Shown: in pieces, positions 1 through 9,312 of the stretch
Numbering within the stretch: position 1 is the first letter of the stretch
Layout: every line of letters begins with the position of its first letter
Assembly: GCA_040755725.1 (NCBI GenBank)
Contig: JBFMAI010000027.1
Span: forward strand, 62,001 to 126,000
Direction: 5' to 3'
Length of the DNA: 64,000 bases
Source: JBFMAI01 sp040755725
Lineage (GTDB): Bacteria > Planctomycetota > Phycisphaerae > UBA1845 > Fen-1342
Position numbers and translations under genes: made by a program
The notes under the pieces: model-generated
The model's database searches: none
The model's input: only the letters and a program-made list of their open reading frames with translations
What the model was told of the DNA's origin: nothing

Positions 1-1080
1 GCCCTGCAACGCATGATCGCCACGCTCGTGGTGGCCTGCCCCTGCGCGCTCGGACTGGCCATTCCCACCGCCGTCCTGGTCGGTACGACGCGGGCGGCGG
101 AACAGGGTGTTCTGGTTCGTCATCCGGCCGCTCTGGAAGCCGCCGGGCACTTGCGGCACTTGCTGCTCGACAAGACCGGGACGCTGACGATCGGCCGGCC
201 CGCCGTGACGGCGATCGAGCCCCACGATGGTCTCGGCGAAGACGACGCGATCCGACTGGCCGCTGCCGCGGAACAGGTCAGCAGCCACCCGCTGGCCCGC
301 GCCGTCGTGAGTGCGGCGCGACAGCGCGGCCTGGCGCTGCCCGAGGCGACCGATCTTCAGACGCGGCCCGGCGGGGGCGTCCGCGCGCAAGTGGCGGGGC
401 AAGTGGTCGTGGTCGGCAGCGCGGCGTGGCTCCGAGCGAACGGCGTCGAAACGGCCGGCCACGAAGAGCATGCCGACACCCTTGGGGTGGATGGGGCGAC
501 GATCGTCTGGCTCGCCCGCCAGGGCCGCGTGGCCGCCCTGTTCAGCATCGCCGACCCCGTGCATCCCGAGTCAAGCGCTGCGCTGGCGAGCCTGCGTCGT
601 CTCGGTGTTCGCCCGCGCATCCTCTCCGGCGATCGTCACGCCGCCGTCAGCGCCCTGGCCGGGCACTTGGGAGTCGCGGACTTCGAGGCCGAGCTCACGC
701 CCGAGCAGAAGCTGGAGCGTGTGCGAGCGCTGGCGGCGACGGGCGCGCGAGTGGGCATGGTGGGCGACGGGATCAACGACGCGCCGGCTTTGGCGGCGGC
801 GGACGTCGGCATCGCGATCGGCACGGGGGCGGACGTGGCCCGCGAGGCGGCGGACATCTGCCTGGTCGGGCACTCACCGCGGCTGATCGCGCGGGCGATC
901 GAGCTGTCGCGGCGCAGCACGCGCATCATGCGGGAGAACCTGTTCTGGGCGGTGATCTATAACGCCGTCATGGTGCCCCTGGCGGTCTTCACGCCGCTGC
1001 CCCCCGCCTGGGCCGCCGCCGCCATGATGGCCAGCTCCCTCAGCGTCGTCGGCAACGCGCTGCGGCTGCGCCGCGCTTGA
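1..1080 (+). CDS. Heavy-metal (copper-type) P1B ATPase, C-terminal part
   Basis: This is the C-terminal part of a P1B-type ATPase that exports a soft metal ion, most likely Cu(I), across the cytoplasmic membrane using ATP. The reading frame is open to base 1, so the N-terminal metal-binding domains and first membrane helices lie outside the window. Visible in order are the CPC ion-binding motif in a membrane helix (fragment residues 13-15), the phosphorylation motif DKTGT near residue 57, the hinge motif GDGINDAP near residue 256, and two final membrane helices ending at the stop. CPC favours Cu or Ag over Zn or Cd, but the upstream metal-binding domains that would settle this are missing. 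It converges on the large macroglobulin-like gene, with a palindromic repeat between the two stop codons. Confidence 0.93.
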   Translation, partial: ALQRMIATLVVACPCALGLAIPTAVLVGTTRAAEQGVLVRHPAALEAAGHLRHLLLDKTGTLTIGRPAVTAIEPHDGLGEDDAIRLAAAAEQVSSHPLARAVVSAARQRGLALPEATDLQTRPGGGVRAQVAGQVVVVGSAAWLRANGVETAGHEEHADTLGVDGATIVWLARQGRVAALFSIADPVHPESSAALASLRRLGVRPRILSGDRHAAVSALAGHLGVADFEAELTPEQKLERVRALAATGARVGMVGDGINDAPALAAADVGIAIGTGADVAREAADICLVGHSPRLIARAIELSRRSTRIMRENLFWAVIYNAVMVPLAVFTPLPPAWAAAAMMASSLSVVGNALRLRRA

Positions 1081-1121
1081 GCCGGCGCTCCAAACGCCGT
1101 GCGCGATTCGGCGGTACCTGC

Positions 1122-1175
1122 GGGGAGGGCCAGCCTGCCGGCGAGCTGCGGCTCGGCAGGAGCCTCGCCCTCCCG
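1122..1175. repeat. Dispersed palindromic repeat, short form (copy 1)
   Basis: Core palindrome with arms close to GGGAGGGCGAGGCT and its complement, lying between two converging genes. It belongs to the family seen at 29019, 33601, 40301, 46637, 47707 and 50411. Between converging stop codons it could also act as a bidirectional transcription stop, but no T-tract follows. Confidence 0.8.
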
Positions 1176-1198
1176 CGCCGCCTTCTTACCCCGTTGAT

Positions 1199-4100
1199 TC
1201 AGTCCACTCCCACCACACGCAGCCGGATTTCGGCAGGCGCCACCAGCACCGGCGCCGCCGCGCCCTCACCGATCAACACCGGTGGCGGCAGCAGGCACAC
1301 GCCGGGCCGGACGGCCGACAGCAGGTGTTCCTGCGTGTAGCGCCCGGGCTTGAGCACGCCCAGGCTCGCGCGGACCTCGTCGGGCGGACCGCCCGCGACC
1401 GGACCGGGGAAGCGGCCAAAACGCGGCGAACTGACCACGGCTTGGCAGGTCGCCGGGACGCGCTGCGACCACTCGACCGCGCCGGCCGGCGGGCGCTCGA
1501 CCACGATCTCATCTTCCACCTTCAGCAACTGGCCCGGCAGGAGCCGGTCGGTTGGCGACCACGCCACCCAGTCCATCCGGCGGTGAGAGCACTGTCCGCC
1601 ATGTTCGTCGAGCAACGTGTCACTTCCCGAGGTAGGTTCTTGGTGGATCTCCGTCCAGACCGCCAGCCGCCGCTGCACTCGAATCGCCGCGTCGGCCGCC
1701 GCCGGCACCGGCGTTGGCAGTACTTCGTAGTCCGCGACGGCGCGTCGGCCAGCCCCGACCGCGCCGACTTCGGCCGCAACACGCCCCACGCCGACGTGGA
1801 CCGCTTCCACCTCCGCGTGCAACCAAGTGCGCCCGCCCGCAGGGAGTTCGACCGCGAGCGGCGCCGGCGACCCGGACGCCCCTTGGGCCGAACGCGCCTG
1901 CAAGCCGCGCCATGACTCCACGTGTAGCCCGTCGCCGGGATCAAATTGCAGCCCCACTTCGGTGGCCTGCGGTTGTCCGTTCTCGATCTCGATCGACAGC
2001 ACCGCGCGGTCCCCCAGCGCCAAGCGCGGTGGCGTACTGACCGCGACGCGCACGCCCCGCCGAGCATCCAAGAGCACCGCGTCGGTCGCCCACGCTCCGT
2101 CAGTGGCATGGGCCAGCGCGATGAGCTTGTACAGGCCCGGGCGGTCCGGCAGCGGAACGCGCAGCTCAGTCCGCGGACCGTCCAGCGGTACCCCCGCACA
2201 CCACAACGTCACGCCCTCCAGCCACGTGGCCCACGGCTCTTCGTGGGCCGGCCCCTCCGCCCCCACGACCGCCGGATCGATGAACCCCGTGCCCACGGCA
2301 TCAATGAGTCGCGCCATCAACGCCGTTGGCTCAGGCGGTCCGTCTCGCCGCGCGGCGGCCTCCACCAACACCGTCTGTCCCGGCTGGACTTCGTTCGTGG
2401 AGACCGCAAGTTCGAGATGTTGCGGTCGCGCCGGGTCGGGGGCTACTGATGAACGACACAGCCAGGTCACTCCGCCGGCGTCCGCCCGACCGATCAACAC
2501 ACGCCAGCCGGCGTGCGGCGGCGCGGCCGCCTCGAACGTTAGACGAAGATCGGTGTCATCCGGGTTCGGCGGCAGTGAGCGGACCGCCCACAGGTCGCGG
2601 CCCGTTGGGGTAGTCCCGGCGTCCGGGCCCTCCAGGACCACGAGCAGCGGGGTTTCCCAACGGCCGTTCAGCGTGGCGACGACGACGGCCCCGGTCCCGG
2701 CCGGCTCGAGGTGCGCCGCGCAGCGTGGGGCGTTGTGGTCCGCGCCGCCGCCCGCGTCCGCCGCCACCTCAAACGGTCGGTTGACACGCACGGCGTCCTG
2801 GCCGACGAGGTCCACGGTTACGGTGGCACAGTGCGGGCCGGGCTGCGTCGGCCGCCACGGACCGCCGGTTAACCCCTCGATCGTGGGCCGCAGCGGGATG
2901 CGTGCCACTTCGGCCTGGTTGCGCGTGACGACGACCTCCGGCGGCCGGGCCACGGCCAAGCCCGCCGGATCGTACCATCCCAGTCGGAACTTGACGTCGC
3001 GCCCGGCAGCGGGTTCAGGAGGCTCGTGGGTGAGCCAGACGTGCGGCGCGGGCGCGCCGACCAGCGACTCGGTTTGGCCCGTCCCGGTGCTTCCGTCCAT
3101 CGTCGTGACGTGGGCCACGGCCCGCACGGCCAGCGGCCCGCCCGGCAGGCCGAAGTCCGAAAGCGGAACGTGAAAGTGGAAGCGTCCGGCCTCGTCGAGA
3201 CGCCCCGCCCGCGCCACGGTCACCCCCCCGATGGACTCATCGGCCGCTGTCCCCGGCAACTGCAGCGGCAGGAACTCGCAGTACAAACGGGCGCCGATCA
3301 GTGTCGTCCCCCACGGATAATCGGCCCGCACGGCGCCGGTCAGCACGCCGGTCAACTCCGGCCATGCCGCCGGCAGCTCGAAGCGCACGCGGACCCCCGG
3401 TCGTTTTTCGCGCGGCACACTGGCCATCGGCCGACCGGCCAGGTTCGCCGGCACGCCCCCGTCCCAGCGCGCCAGGAAGCGCAGGTGTTCGCCCGCCGCC
3501 GACTCCGGCACCGGCACGACCGCGCTGAACACTCCGCCGACGGCCAAGGGGGCCGACGTACTGAACACGACGCGTTCCAGCGTGTCGAGGGCCTGCAATT
3601 CCAGCGTATCGCCCGGCGTCACCTGGCCGGCCCCCGGCAGGAGCAGGCCGGCGAGGTGAACCGATTCGCCGGGGGCCGCCGTCGGCGGGCCGCTGACCAT
3701 CACGACCGCCGACGTTTCATCGGGTGCGCATCCCGGAGTCGGGAGTTGCCCACGGCACAGGGCGACGTGCTCTCCCGCGCGCACGAGACATACCCAGCCC
3801 TTGTCGCGCAGCGCCGCCGCCTCGCCGGGACGCGGAAAACGCGCCACGCCGTCCACGAGCCCGACTTCCGTGGGTTGGAGGGAGCGGTTCATCCAGAAGC
3901 GCGCCGTCGCGCTCTCCGTCCCGGCCGTCCCCGCCGCCCAGACCACGACGTGGCGGGGGCCCGCGAGACACGCCGCCTCCAGGTCGCTGACCAGCAGCAG
4001 TCGCCGGGTCAACTCCGCGCCGTCCGGCCCGCGCATCCACAGCACATAAGCCCCCGGCGACGCGGCGAACGCGAGCGGCGGGGCCAGCGCATCTGAATCC

Positions 4101-5362
4101 CACCAATCGAACGGCGTCGCGGCCCCCGTCTCGATCTCCCGAGCCAAGGTCACCGACCCCGACACCGGCAGTAGCGCTTCACTGGTGCGCGTGCGCGCCG
4201 ACGCCAGCCACGCATCCACGTCCACTTGCCGGACTTCGACGTCCACCCTCGGCAGCCCGCGAACGCGCAAGCGCAGGGCCGGCCGTGCGTCGCCACCGGG
4301 ACGGCGCAGGTCACGGACGCGCACGCGGAGCGGCATCTCCTCGCCGGCGTGCGCCGCGAGGGGGTCCGGACGCGGCGTCTCACCGACCGTTTCAACCACG
4401 ATCTGCGGCTGCCGGATTTCCCGGCCGCGCTGGGCGGCGTGCTCGGCCGTCTCGCCCGCGCCCGCTTCCGCGAGGCGGTCGTACCAGCGCAGCGCCTCCG
4501 CCCACTGTCCCGCGTCTTCGGCCCGCTGCGCCAGCAGGCCGGCAGCCTCGGCGGCGGCCGGGCCAAACCGCGCGGACGATGCCAGCCGCGCGAGCACGGC
4601 CTTCCCCTCCTCTTCCGTATCTGGCGACTCGACCAACAAGTGCCCGAGAACCAACTCCAGCCGACTACGCGGCTCCTCGGTACTCGGCAGTCCAGCCAGC
4701 CGCGACCGCAGCGCTTCGAGCTGGGCACGTCGGGTGGCGTGAGCGGCGGCACGATTCGCCGGCCGTGGAACCCGAAACCGCGCGGGGGTCGCTTCCCACT
4801 CCGCGTGGCGGGCCCACGCTTCCGCCAGTGCGACCAGCGCCTCGGCTTGGCCGATCGTTTCGCCGCGGGTGGCGAAACCCTCCGCGGCCCGCTCCAAGGC
4901 CTCCAGCGCGTCGCCCGTCTCCGACAGGGCCGTCTGCGCGATTCCGTAGGCCAAATTGCACTCCGGATCATCCTGGAGACCGGGGTCCGTGAGCATCAGT
5001 TGCCGGAGCTGCGTCCGCCCCGCCACCCGGTCCGCCCGCGCCGGCATCCGCAGCAGGCACAGCGCCTCCAGCAGGGCGGCGTCGCCGCGCCAACCGCCCG
5101 TTCCCCCGGCGGAGAGCCGGTTCGCACACAGCCGCCGGGCCGTCGCGTAGTCCCCTAATCGGTACGCGCGCACAGCATCGGCGACTTCCGGGGCCCACAC
5201 GCGCGGCGTCGGGGGCGTCTGCGCCGCCGCAACCGCCGCGAACCATACGAGGGTTACGATCAGCCCCGCCAGGCCTCGCCACCCTCGGACAGACGCCGAC
5301 GGTAACCGGCGCGACGCCGCTGCTCCCCTCGCTCTTCGCCGTTCGCTAGTCGCAACTTCCAT
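1199..5362 (-). CDS. Large secreted macroglobulin-like (MG-domain) protein with TPR-like N-terminus
   Basis: Predicted product is 1387 residues. I chose the ATG at 5362, five bases after the rnhB stop and behind a GAGAG Shine-Dalgarno, over the longer frame that runs into rnhB. Residues about 27-48 form a signal peptide or anchor (RGWRGLAGLIV) with an Ala-rich cleavage region. About 300 residues of helical, TPR-like repeats follow, then many beta-rich segments of 80-120 residues that resemble the MG2/MG3 domains of bacterial alpha-2-macroglobulins. I see no CXEQ thioester. The role is probably periplasmic or surface binding or protection, but this rests on overall architecture rather than a decisive motif. 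It is the last gene of the STAS-mlaE-rnhB operon. Confidence 0.6.
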   Translation of the reverse strand: MEVATSERRRARGAAASRRLPSASVRGWRGLAGLIVTLVWFAAVAAAQTPPTPRVWAPEVADAVRAYRLGDYATARRLCANRLSAGGTGGWRGDAALLEALCLLRMPARADRVAGRTQLRQLMLTDPGLQDDPECNLAYGIAQTALSETGDALEALERAAEGFATRGETIGQAEALVALAEAWARHAEWEATPARFRVPRPANRAAAHATRRAQLEALRSRLAGLPSTEEPRSRLELVLGHLLVESPDTEEEGKAVLARLASSARFGPAAAEAAGLLAQRAEDAGQWAEALRWYDRLAEAGAGETAEHAAQRGREIRQPQIVVETVGETPRPDPLAAHAGEEMPLRVRVRDLRRPGGDARPALRLRVRGLPRVDVEVRQVDVDAWLASARTRTSEALLPVSGSVTLAREIETGAATPFDWWDSDALAPPLAFAASPGAYVLWMRGPDGAELTRRLLLVSDLEAACLAGPRHVVVWAAGTAGTESATARFWMNRSLQPTEVGLVDGVARFPRPGEAAALRDKGWVCLVRAGEHVALCRGQLPTPGCAPDETSAVVMVSGPPTAAPGESVHLAGLLLPGAGQVTPGDTLELQALDTLERVVFSTSAPLAVGGVFSAVVPVPESAAGEHLRFLARWDGGVPANLAGRPMASVPREKRPGVRVRFELPAAWPELTGVLTGAVRADYPWGTTLIGARLYCEFLPLQLPGTAADESIGGVTVARAGRLDEAGRFHFHVPLSDFGLPGGPLAVRAVAHVTTMDGSTGTGQTESLVGAPAPHVWLTHEPPEPAAGRDVKFRLGWYDPAGLAVARPPEVVVTRNQAEVARIPLRPTIEGLTGGPWRPTQPGPHCATVTVDLVGQDAVRVNRPFEVAADAGGGADHNAPRCAAHLEPAGTGAVVVATLNGRWETPLLVVLEGPDAGTTPTGRDLWAVRSLPPNPDDTDLRLTFEAAAPPHAGWRVLIGRADAGGVTWLCRSSVAPDPARPQHLELAVSTNEVQPGQTVLVEAAARRDGPPEPTALMARLIDAVGTGFIDPAVVGAEGPAHEEPWATWLEGVTLWCAGVPLDGPRTELRVPLPDRPGLYKLIALAHATDGAWATDAVLLDARRGVRVAVSTPPRLALGDRAVLSIEIENGQPQATEVGLQFDPGDGLHVESWRGLQARSAQGASGSPAPLAVELPAGGRTWLHAEVEAVHVGVGRVAAEVGAVGAGRRAVADYEVLPTPVPAAADAAIRVQRRLAVWTEIHQEPTSGSDTLLDEHGGQCSHRRMDWVAWSPTDRLLPGQLLKVEDEIVVERPPAGAVEWSQRVPATCQAVVSSPRFGRFPGPVAGGPPDEVRASLGVLKPGRYTQEHLLSAVRPGVCLLPPPVLIGEGAAAPVLVAPAEIRLRVVGVD

Positions 5363-5366
5363 TCTC

Positions 5367-6329
5367 TCACCGCTGTCGCACAAACACCTCCGGCCGGATC
5401 CCGCCACGCTCCACGACCGGTCCGATGTCCTTCAGAAATCGCTGCGCGTCGGTGTAGTAGCCGGCGGTCGGCTGCACGCCGGGCCGCAGCTCGCTCCAGT
5501 AAGCGTTGAACCGCTCCATCAGGAGTTCGCGGACGTACTTGGCCAACATACTCGCCAACGCGACCGGCAGGTGCCGCTGTTCGGCCTCGACCGCAAACTC
5601 CACGTACCAATCGCTGGCCGGCGTCGCCAACCGGTAGCGGCTGCACTCCGGTCCCACCGCCAGCTCATGAACGTGCCGGTCCGGGAACGCCTGCATCAGC
5701 GCGCGGCGATAGTCGGCCCGTCCCCCGAGCCGGTCCGCGCGCACATGCAGGTCCTGCGTGCCGCTTTGTCGCCCCGCCCACGCAATGAGCCGAAGCACGC
5801 CTTCCATGGGAAGGGCGGCCTTGTTGCGCGTCTGATGGACGCGGCGGTTGAAGCTATCCTCGGGCACTACGTCGGTCCGCAAGCCGCAGCAGACCAGCCC
5901 GGCCGCCTGCATGGCGCGGGTCAACCGTGCCGCGGCCCCGCCGCACGCCGACCGCGCCGGATCGCGTGGTAGTGGCGCGTCGAGGTCGCGGTACCACGGG
6001 CAGGCGGTGTCCTCCAGTCCGACGCCGGAGGCGAGGTCGGTCAGCAGTTCGCGCACCGTACCTCCCTGGTGCCCAACCGCTTGCACAAACGCGAGCACTG
6101 TCCGTTCCAGCGTGGCCAGGCCCCGTTTGCGGTCGAACACGCGCTTCGAGTCGCCCACCGGCAGCCGACCGGCGCCCCCCGCCGCCGACCGGCACACCAC
6201 GTCCGCCAGGAGCGCCCATCCGTCGGCCGCGACGGTCGCGGGCGACCCGCGCCACAGCGTCGCCCCGATCACCAGCGGCCCCAGGAGCGGCCCATACCCG
6301 GCCTCGTCGATGCCCACGACCAGCGGCAT
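5367..6329 (-). CDS. rnhB: Ribonuclease HII
   Basis: Endonuclease that cuts the RNA strand of RNA-DNA hybrids and single ribonucleotides in DNA. The N-terminus carries the family signature GIDEAGYGPLLGP, whose Asp-Glu pair are the first two metal-binding residues. At 320 residues it is longer than the usual 200-220 residue RNase HII, because of a middle insertion (about residues 90-150) and a longer C-terminal half. The start lies one base after the mlaE stop, so translation is probably coupled. The downstream secreted-protein gene starts five bases after its stop. RNase HIII is a less likely alternative, since no TBP-like N-terminal domain is present. Confidence 0.88.
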   Translation of the reverse strand: MPLVVGIDEAGYGPLLGPLVIGATLWRGSPATVAADGWALLADVVCRSAAGGAGRLPVGDSKRVFDRKRGLATLERTVLAFVQAVGHQGGTVRELLTDLASGVGLEDTACPWYRDLDAPLPRDPARSACGGAAARLTRAMQAAGLVCCGLRTDVVPEDSFNRRVHQTRNKAALPMEGVLRLIAWAGRQSGTQDLHVRADRLGGRADYRRALMQAFPDRHVHELAVGPECSRYRLATPASDWYVEFAVEAEQRHLPVALASMLAKYVRELLMERFNAYWSELRPGVQPTAGYYTDAQRFLKDIGPVVERGGIRPEVFVRQR

Positions 6330-6330
6330 G

Positions 6331-7188
6331 TCACCACCCCAGCACGTAGAAGACCGCCGTGAACGCGCAATCCGCCGCGATCAACCCCACGATGCTCTTG
6401 ACGACCGTCGTCGTGGTGGCCCGCCCCACGCCCTCGGCCCCGCCGGTCACGTGCAGGCCCTCGTAGCACGCCAGGCTGGCGATCAGGCCCCCAAACACCA
6501 CGGCCTTGGCCAGACCGGTGAGGTAGTCCCCGGTCGCCAACGCCGAGCGCGTCATGTCGATGTACGTCAGGGGCGGCACGTCTAGCACGAACACGGCGGT
6601 CAGGAAGCCGCCGACCAGGCCCGTTACGTCCGCCAGGACGGTCAACGCGACCATCATGACCGTCGTCGCCACGACCCGCGGCACGACCAGGAAGCGGATC
6701 GGGTCGAGCGCATGCGCCCGCAGGGCCTTGATTTCCTCCCCCTCCACCATCGCCCCCAGCTCGGCGGCGATCGACGCGCCCGCGTAACCGCTCAGAATCA
6801 CCGCCGTAATCAACGCGCCCAGTTCGCGGAACACGGCGATGGCCACGACGTCGGCCACCCGCTCGAGCTGGCCGTAGGTGGCCAGGGTGGGGGCCAGGTT
6901 CAGCGCGAGGATGATCCCGATGAAGACCTGCACCAGCACGACGATGGGGATGCTGCGGACCCCGACGCGCACGGCCTGCTGCACCAGCGCCGCCGGCCGG
7001 ATGCGGTGCGATCCGCCCCGCACGGCCCGCAGTGCCCGCTGGCCGACCTGGCCGAACAGCCGGACCAGCCCGCCGGCGTACACGACCGCGTCCGCGAGCC
7101 GGCCGGCCGTGGCCCGGACCGCCGCCCCCACGCGCACGATGCCCTCGCCGAGCCCTGCGTTGGGCGTGGGTACCGGCTCGGTGCTCAT
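6331..7188 (-). CDS. mlaE: MlaE-family ABC transporter permease
   Basis: Inner-membrane permease of the MlaE family, which with an ATPase and an MCE protein moves phospholipids between the inner and outer membranes. The 285 residues contain the conserved segment FRELGALITAVILSG followed by AAELGAMVEGEEIKAL, typical of the family's coupling region, and five to six membrane helices. The start codon overlaps the STAS stop as ATGA. No MlaF-type ATPase or MCE (MlaD) gene lies nearby, so these partners must be encoded elsewhere. Confidence 0.92.
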   Translation of the reverse strand: MSTEPVPTPNAGLGEGIVRVGAAVRATAGRLADAVVYAGGLVRLFGQVGQRALRAVRGGSHRIRPAALVQQAVRVGVRSIPIVVLVQVFIGIILALNLAPTLATYGQLERVADVVAIAVFRELGALITAVILSGYAGASIAAELGAMVEGEEIKALRAHALDPIRFLVVPRVVATTVMMVALTVLADVTGLVGGFLTAVFVLDVPPLTYIDMTRSALATGDYLTGLAKAVVFGGLIASLACYEGLHVTGGAEGVGRATTTTVVKSIVGLIAADCAFTAVFYVLGW

Positions 7189-7583
7189 AGCCCGCGCACC
7201 TCACCCAGGTCGGCGACAATCGTGAAGAACTTGTCCAGGTGCGTGATCTCGAGCACGCTCCGCACCCGCGGCTGGAGCCCGGCCAACACGACGCGGCGGC
7301 CGGCGCGCTCGGCCTCGCGCTTCACGAACACCAGTGTGCCCACACCCGACGAGTCCATGTACGCGACGCCGGACAGCTCGATCGCCAGCAGCCCGCTGGC
7401 GGCCTGGGCCTCATCCAGCAGCAGCTCGCGCAGTTGCGGCGACGTACGGAGGTCCACATCCCCGCGCACGCGCGCCACCCGGATGCCGCCTTGCGAGACG
7501 AACTCCACCTGCAAGTGGGGTACTCCGCTGCACGAGCCCGCGCGCCGCTCGCCGCCGTCGCGCCCGGGTCGTTGTCGCCGCAT
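7185..7583 (-). CDS. STAS-domain protein (MlaB-like or anti-sigma factor antagonist)
   Basis: The 132-residue product has one STAS domain with the motif MDSSGVGTLV, whose serines match the phosphorylated site of SpoIIAA-type antagonists. Two roles fit. It may be a regulator in a partner-switching cascade, or it may be the MlaB subunit that binds the ABC ATPase. The 4-base overlap with mlaE favours an MlaB-like role; the intact DSSG favours phosphoregulation. The first 20 residues are Arg-rich and unconserved in character, so a later start is possible. It is transcribed divergently from the 7722 gene across a 138-nt gap. Confidence 0.82.
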   Translation of the reverse strand: MRRQRPGRDGGERRAGSCSGVPHLQVEFVSQGGIRVARVRGDVDLRTSPQLRELLLDEAQAASGLLAIELSGVAYMDSSGVGTLVFVKREAERAGRRVVLAGLQPRVRSVLEITHLDKFFTIVADLGEVRGL

Positions 7584-7721
7584 TCTGCCACAACCGTCGA
7601 CGCGGTGCCACCCGTCGGACTCTCCAGTGGGCGCTCCGGAGCTCGACTCCGAGCAGGCTTGTCAGCCGCGTGGGCCGCGCGTAGCATCTGCGGGGGGGCT
7701 GGTGCGGAGGCTCGCCGGCGG

Positions 7722-8195
7722 ATGACGACCGACCACCGACCTGCGGTAGAGGGCGCGCAGCGCGGCACGACGGTCCACTGGATCATCGCGGTACTGCTGG
7801 CCGTCATCGCCACCGGCCTGTGGGTCCGCCCCGGCGGGACCGGGCCGATGGTGGCCTGGGCCCAGAACCAGCCCATGGCCGGGGCCCGCGGCGTGTTCGC
7901 CTTCACCGGCCCGCTCGACCGCGAACGTACCGGCCTGTTCATGCTCGACGTCGACCAGGGGACCGTCTGGTGTTATGCCTTCGAGACCGTCGGGGGGACG
8001 AGCAAGCTCCGGCTGGTGGCTGCCCGCACCTGGGTGTATGATCGGTATTTGCAGGATTTCAACTGCGCGCCGCCCGACTTTCGGATGGTCCAGAAACTCG
8101 TCAATCAGCAGCGCGCCCCGGCGGACGCCGCGGGCCCGGACGACGATGGGGTTTCCCCCGCACCCGCCGCCGACCGCGCCAAGCCGGAGCCATAA
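7722..8195 (+). CDS. Membrane-anchored protein of unknown function
   Basis: The 157-residue product has a short cytoplasmic tail, one membrane helix at about residues 19-38 (HWIIAVLLAVIATGLWV) and a periplasmic domain of about 90 residues. It ends in a Pro/Ala/Asp-rich tail. The start is the ATG after the divergent promoter region; the same frame is open further upstream, but that part overlaps the STAS gene on the other strand. I do not recognise a family. It probably shares a transcript with the HTH-membrane gene 28 bases downstream. Confidence 0.6.
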   Translation: MTTDHRPAVEGAQRGTTVHWIIAVLLAVIATGLWVRPGGTGPMVAWAQNQPMAGARGVFAFTGPLDRERTGLFMLDVDQGTVWCYAFETVGGTSKLRLVAARTWVYDRYLQDFNCAPPDFRMVQKLVNQQRAPADAAGPDDDGVSPAPAADRAKPEP

Positions 8196-8223
8196 GCGAC
8201 GTTGACCGCGACAGGAGTGCCGC

Positions 8224-9147
8224 ATGCCGACCAAGCCGTTCTATTCGCTGGATGAAGTGTGCCAGAAGCTCGGCAAGACCGCGGACCAGATCAAAGCGCT
8301 GGTCCGTGACGGCGTGCTGCGGGAGTTCCGCGACGCCGGCAAGGTTTTCTTCAAGGCCGACGATATCGAGAAGCTCTCCGCGGGCAGCGGCGCCGGGGAC
8401 GTGCTCGCGGGCGACAGCGGCGAGATTCTTCTCGAACCCGCCGTCGATGATGCCAAGGGTTCCGCCGCCGACCTCACCCCGCTCAGCGACACCTCCGGCG
8501 GCACGAGCATCATTGGGCTCGAACCCGTGGCGGAGGAGCAGGAAGAGCAGAAAGAAGATACCGTCGTGACGGCGGGCGGCGTCGGCGTCTTTGACGAAGA
8601 CGAGATCGAGGTCGACACCGACCCGATGGCCAAGACGCAGATCACCACGGGGGCGACGGCCGACCAGGTGTCGCTCGAAGGGGCCGGCAGCGGCTCCGGA
8701 CTACTCGACCTGGCCCGCGAGGCGGACGACACCGCGCTGGGGGCCGACCTGCTGGACGAAATCTACCCCGGCGAGGAGGCCGGCGAAGAGAAGAAGGGGT
8801 CCGCCGCGCCCGTCGCCGCGGCGCCCGCGGCCGCCGCTGCCGCCGAACCCGAGGCGGAAGTACTGGAAGAGGCCGAGACCACGGGGGTTGTGGTGCCGAC
8901 CGCGGTGGTGGCCGTGGACGCCGCCGAAGGGCTGTTCTCGGGCCTGTTGGTCGGCGCGTTGGCCGTCATGGCCCTAGCGAGCACGGTCGTGGCCGGGGCC
9001 GTCCAGGGCTACTTGCCGGACTTCGGACGGTTCCTGGGCGAAGGCGCCAAGTTTTACATGCTGTTGGGCGGCTCCGTCGTCGGTCTCACGCTCGGTGCGG
9101 TCATCGGGTGGTTGCTGAGCCGCGCCCTGTCGACCCGACGGCGCTGA
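8224..9147 (+). CDS. HTH (MerR/excisionase-like) protein with two C-terminal membrane helices
   Basis: The first 55 residues form a winged-helix domain of the MerR/excisionase type (YSLDEVCQKLGKTADQIKALV), which usually binds DNA or acts as a protein-binding module. About 170 acidic, low-complexity residues rich in Asp, Glu and Ala follow, then two membrane helices near residues 240-262 and 277-301. This HTH plus disordered linker plus two-helix layout is a membrane-tethered arrangement I associate with planctomycetes. Targets and signals are unknown. An AGGAGTG ribosome-binding site precedes the ATG. Confidence 0.65.
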   Translation: MPTKPFYSLDEVCQKLGKTADQIKALVRDGVLREFRDAGKVFFKADDIEKLSAGSGAGDVLAGDSGEILLEPAVDDAKGSAADLTPLSDTSGGTSIIGLEPVAEEQEEQKEDTVVTAGGVGVFDEDEIEVDTDPMAKTQITTGATADQVSLEGAGSGSGLLDLAREADDTALGADLLDEIYPGEEAGEEKKGSAAPVAAAPAAAAAAEPEAEVLEEAETTGVVVPTAVVAVDAAEGLFSGLLVGALAVMALASTVVAGAVQGYLPDFGRFLGEGAKFYMLLGGSVVGLTLGAVIGWLLSRALSTRRR

Positions 9148-9180
9148 ATCCGCGAGCGCGAATCCACGCCGCGGTTCGTA

Positions 9181-9225
9181 CGGCAAGGCTCTGCCTTGCC
9201 GCAGTCGCAAGGCAGAGCGTTGCGA
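9181..9225. terminator. Tandem hairpins, possible terminator or repeat
   Basis: A perfect 9-bp hairpin (CGGCAAGGC, loop TCT) is followed at once by a second one with TCGCAA/TTGCGA arms. They lie just after the HTH-membrane gene. No T-run follows, so intrinsic termination is uncertain; it could also be a small dispersed repeat. Confidence 0.45.
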
Positions 9226-9312
9226 TACGGTTGGCACGACATGGCGCACGCTGATATAGTCGGTCCCGTACCACGGCCGGCGCGACGCTACGGACCGGCC
9301 GGGGAGGTGGCG

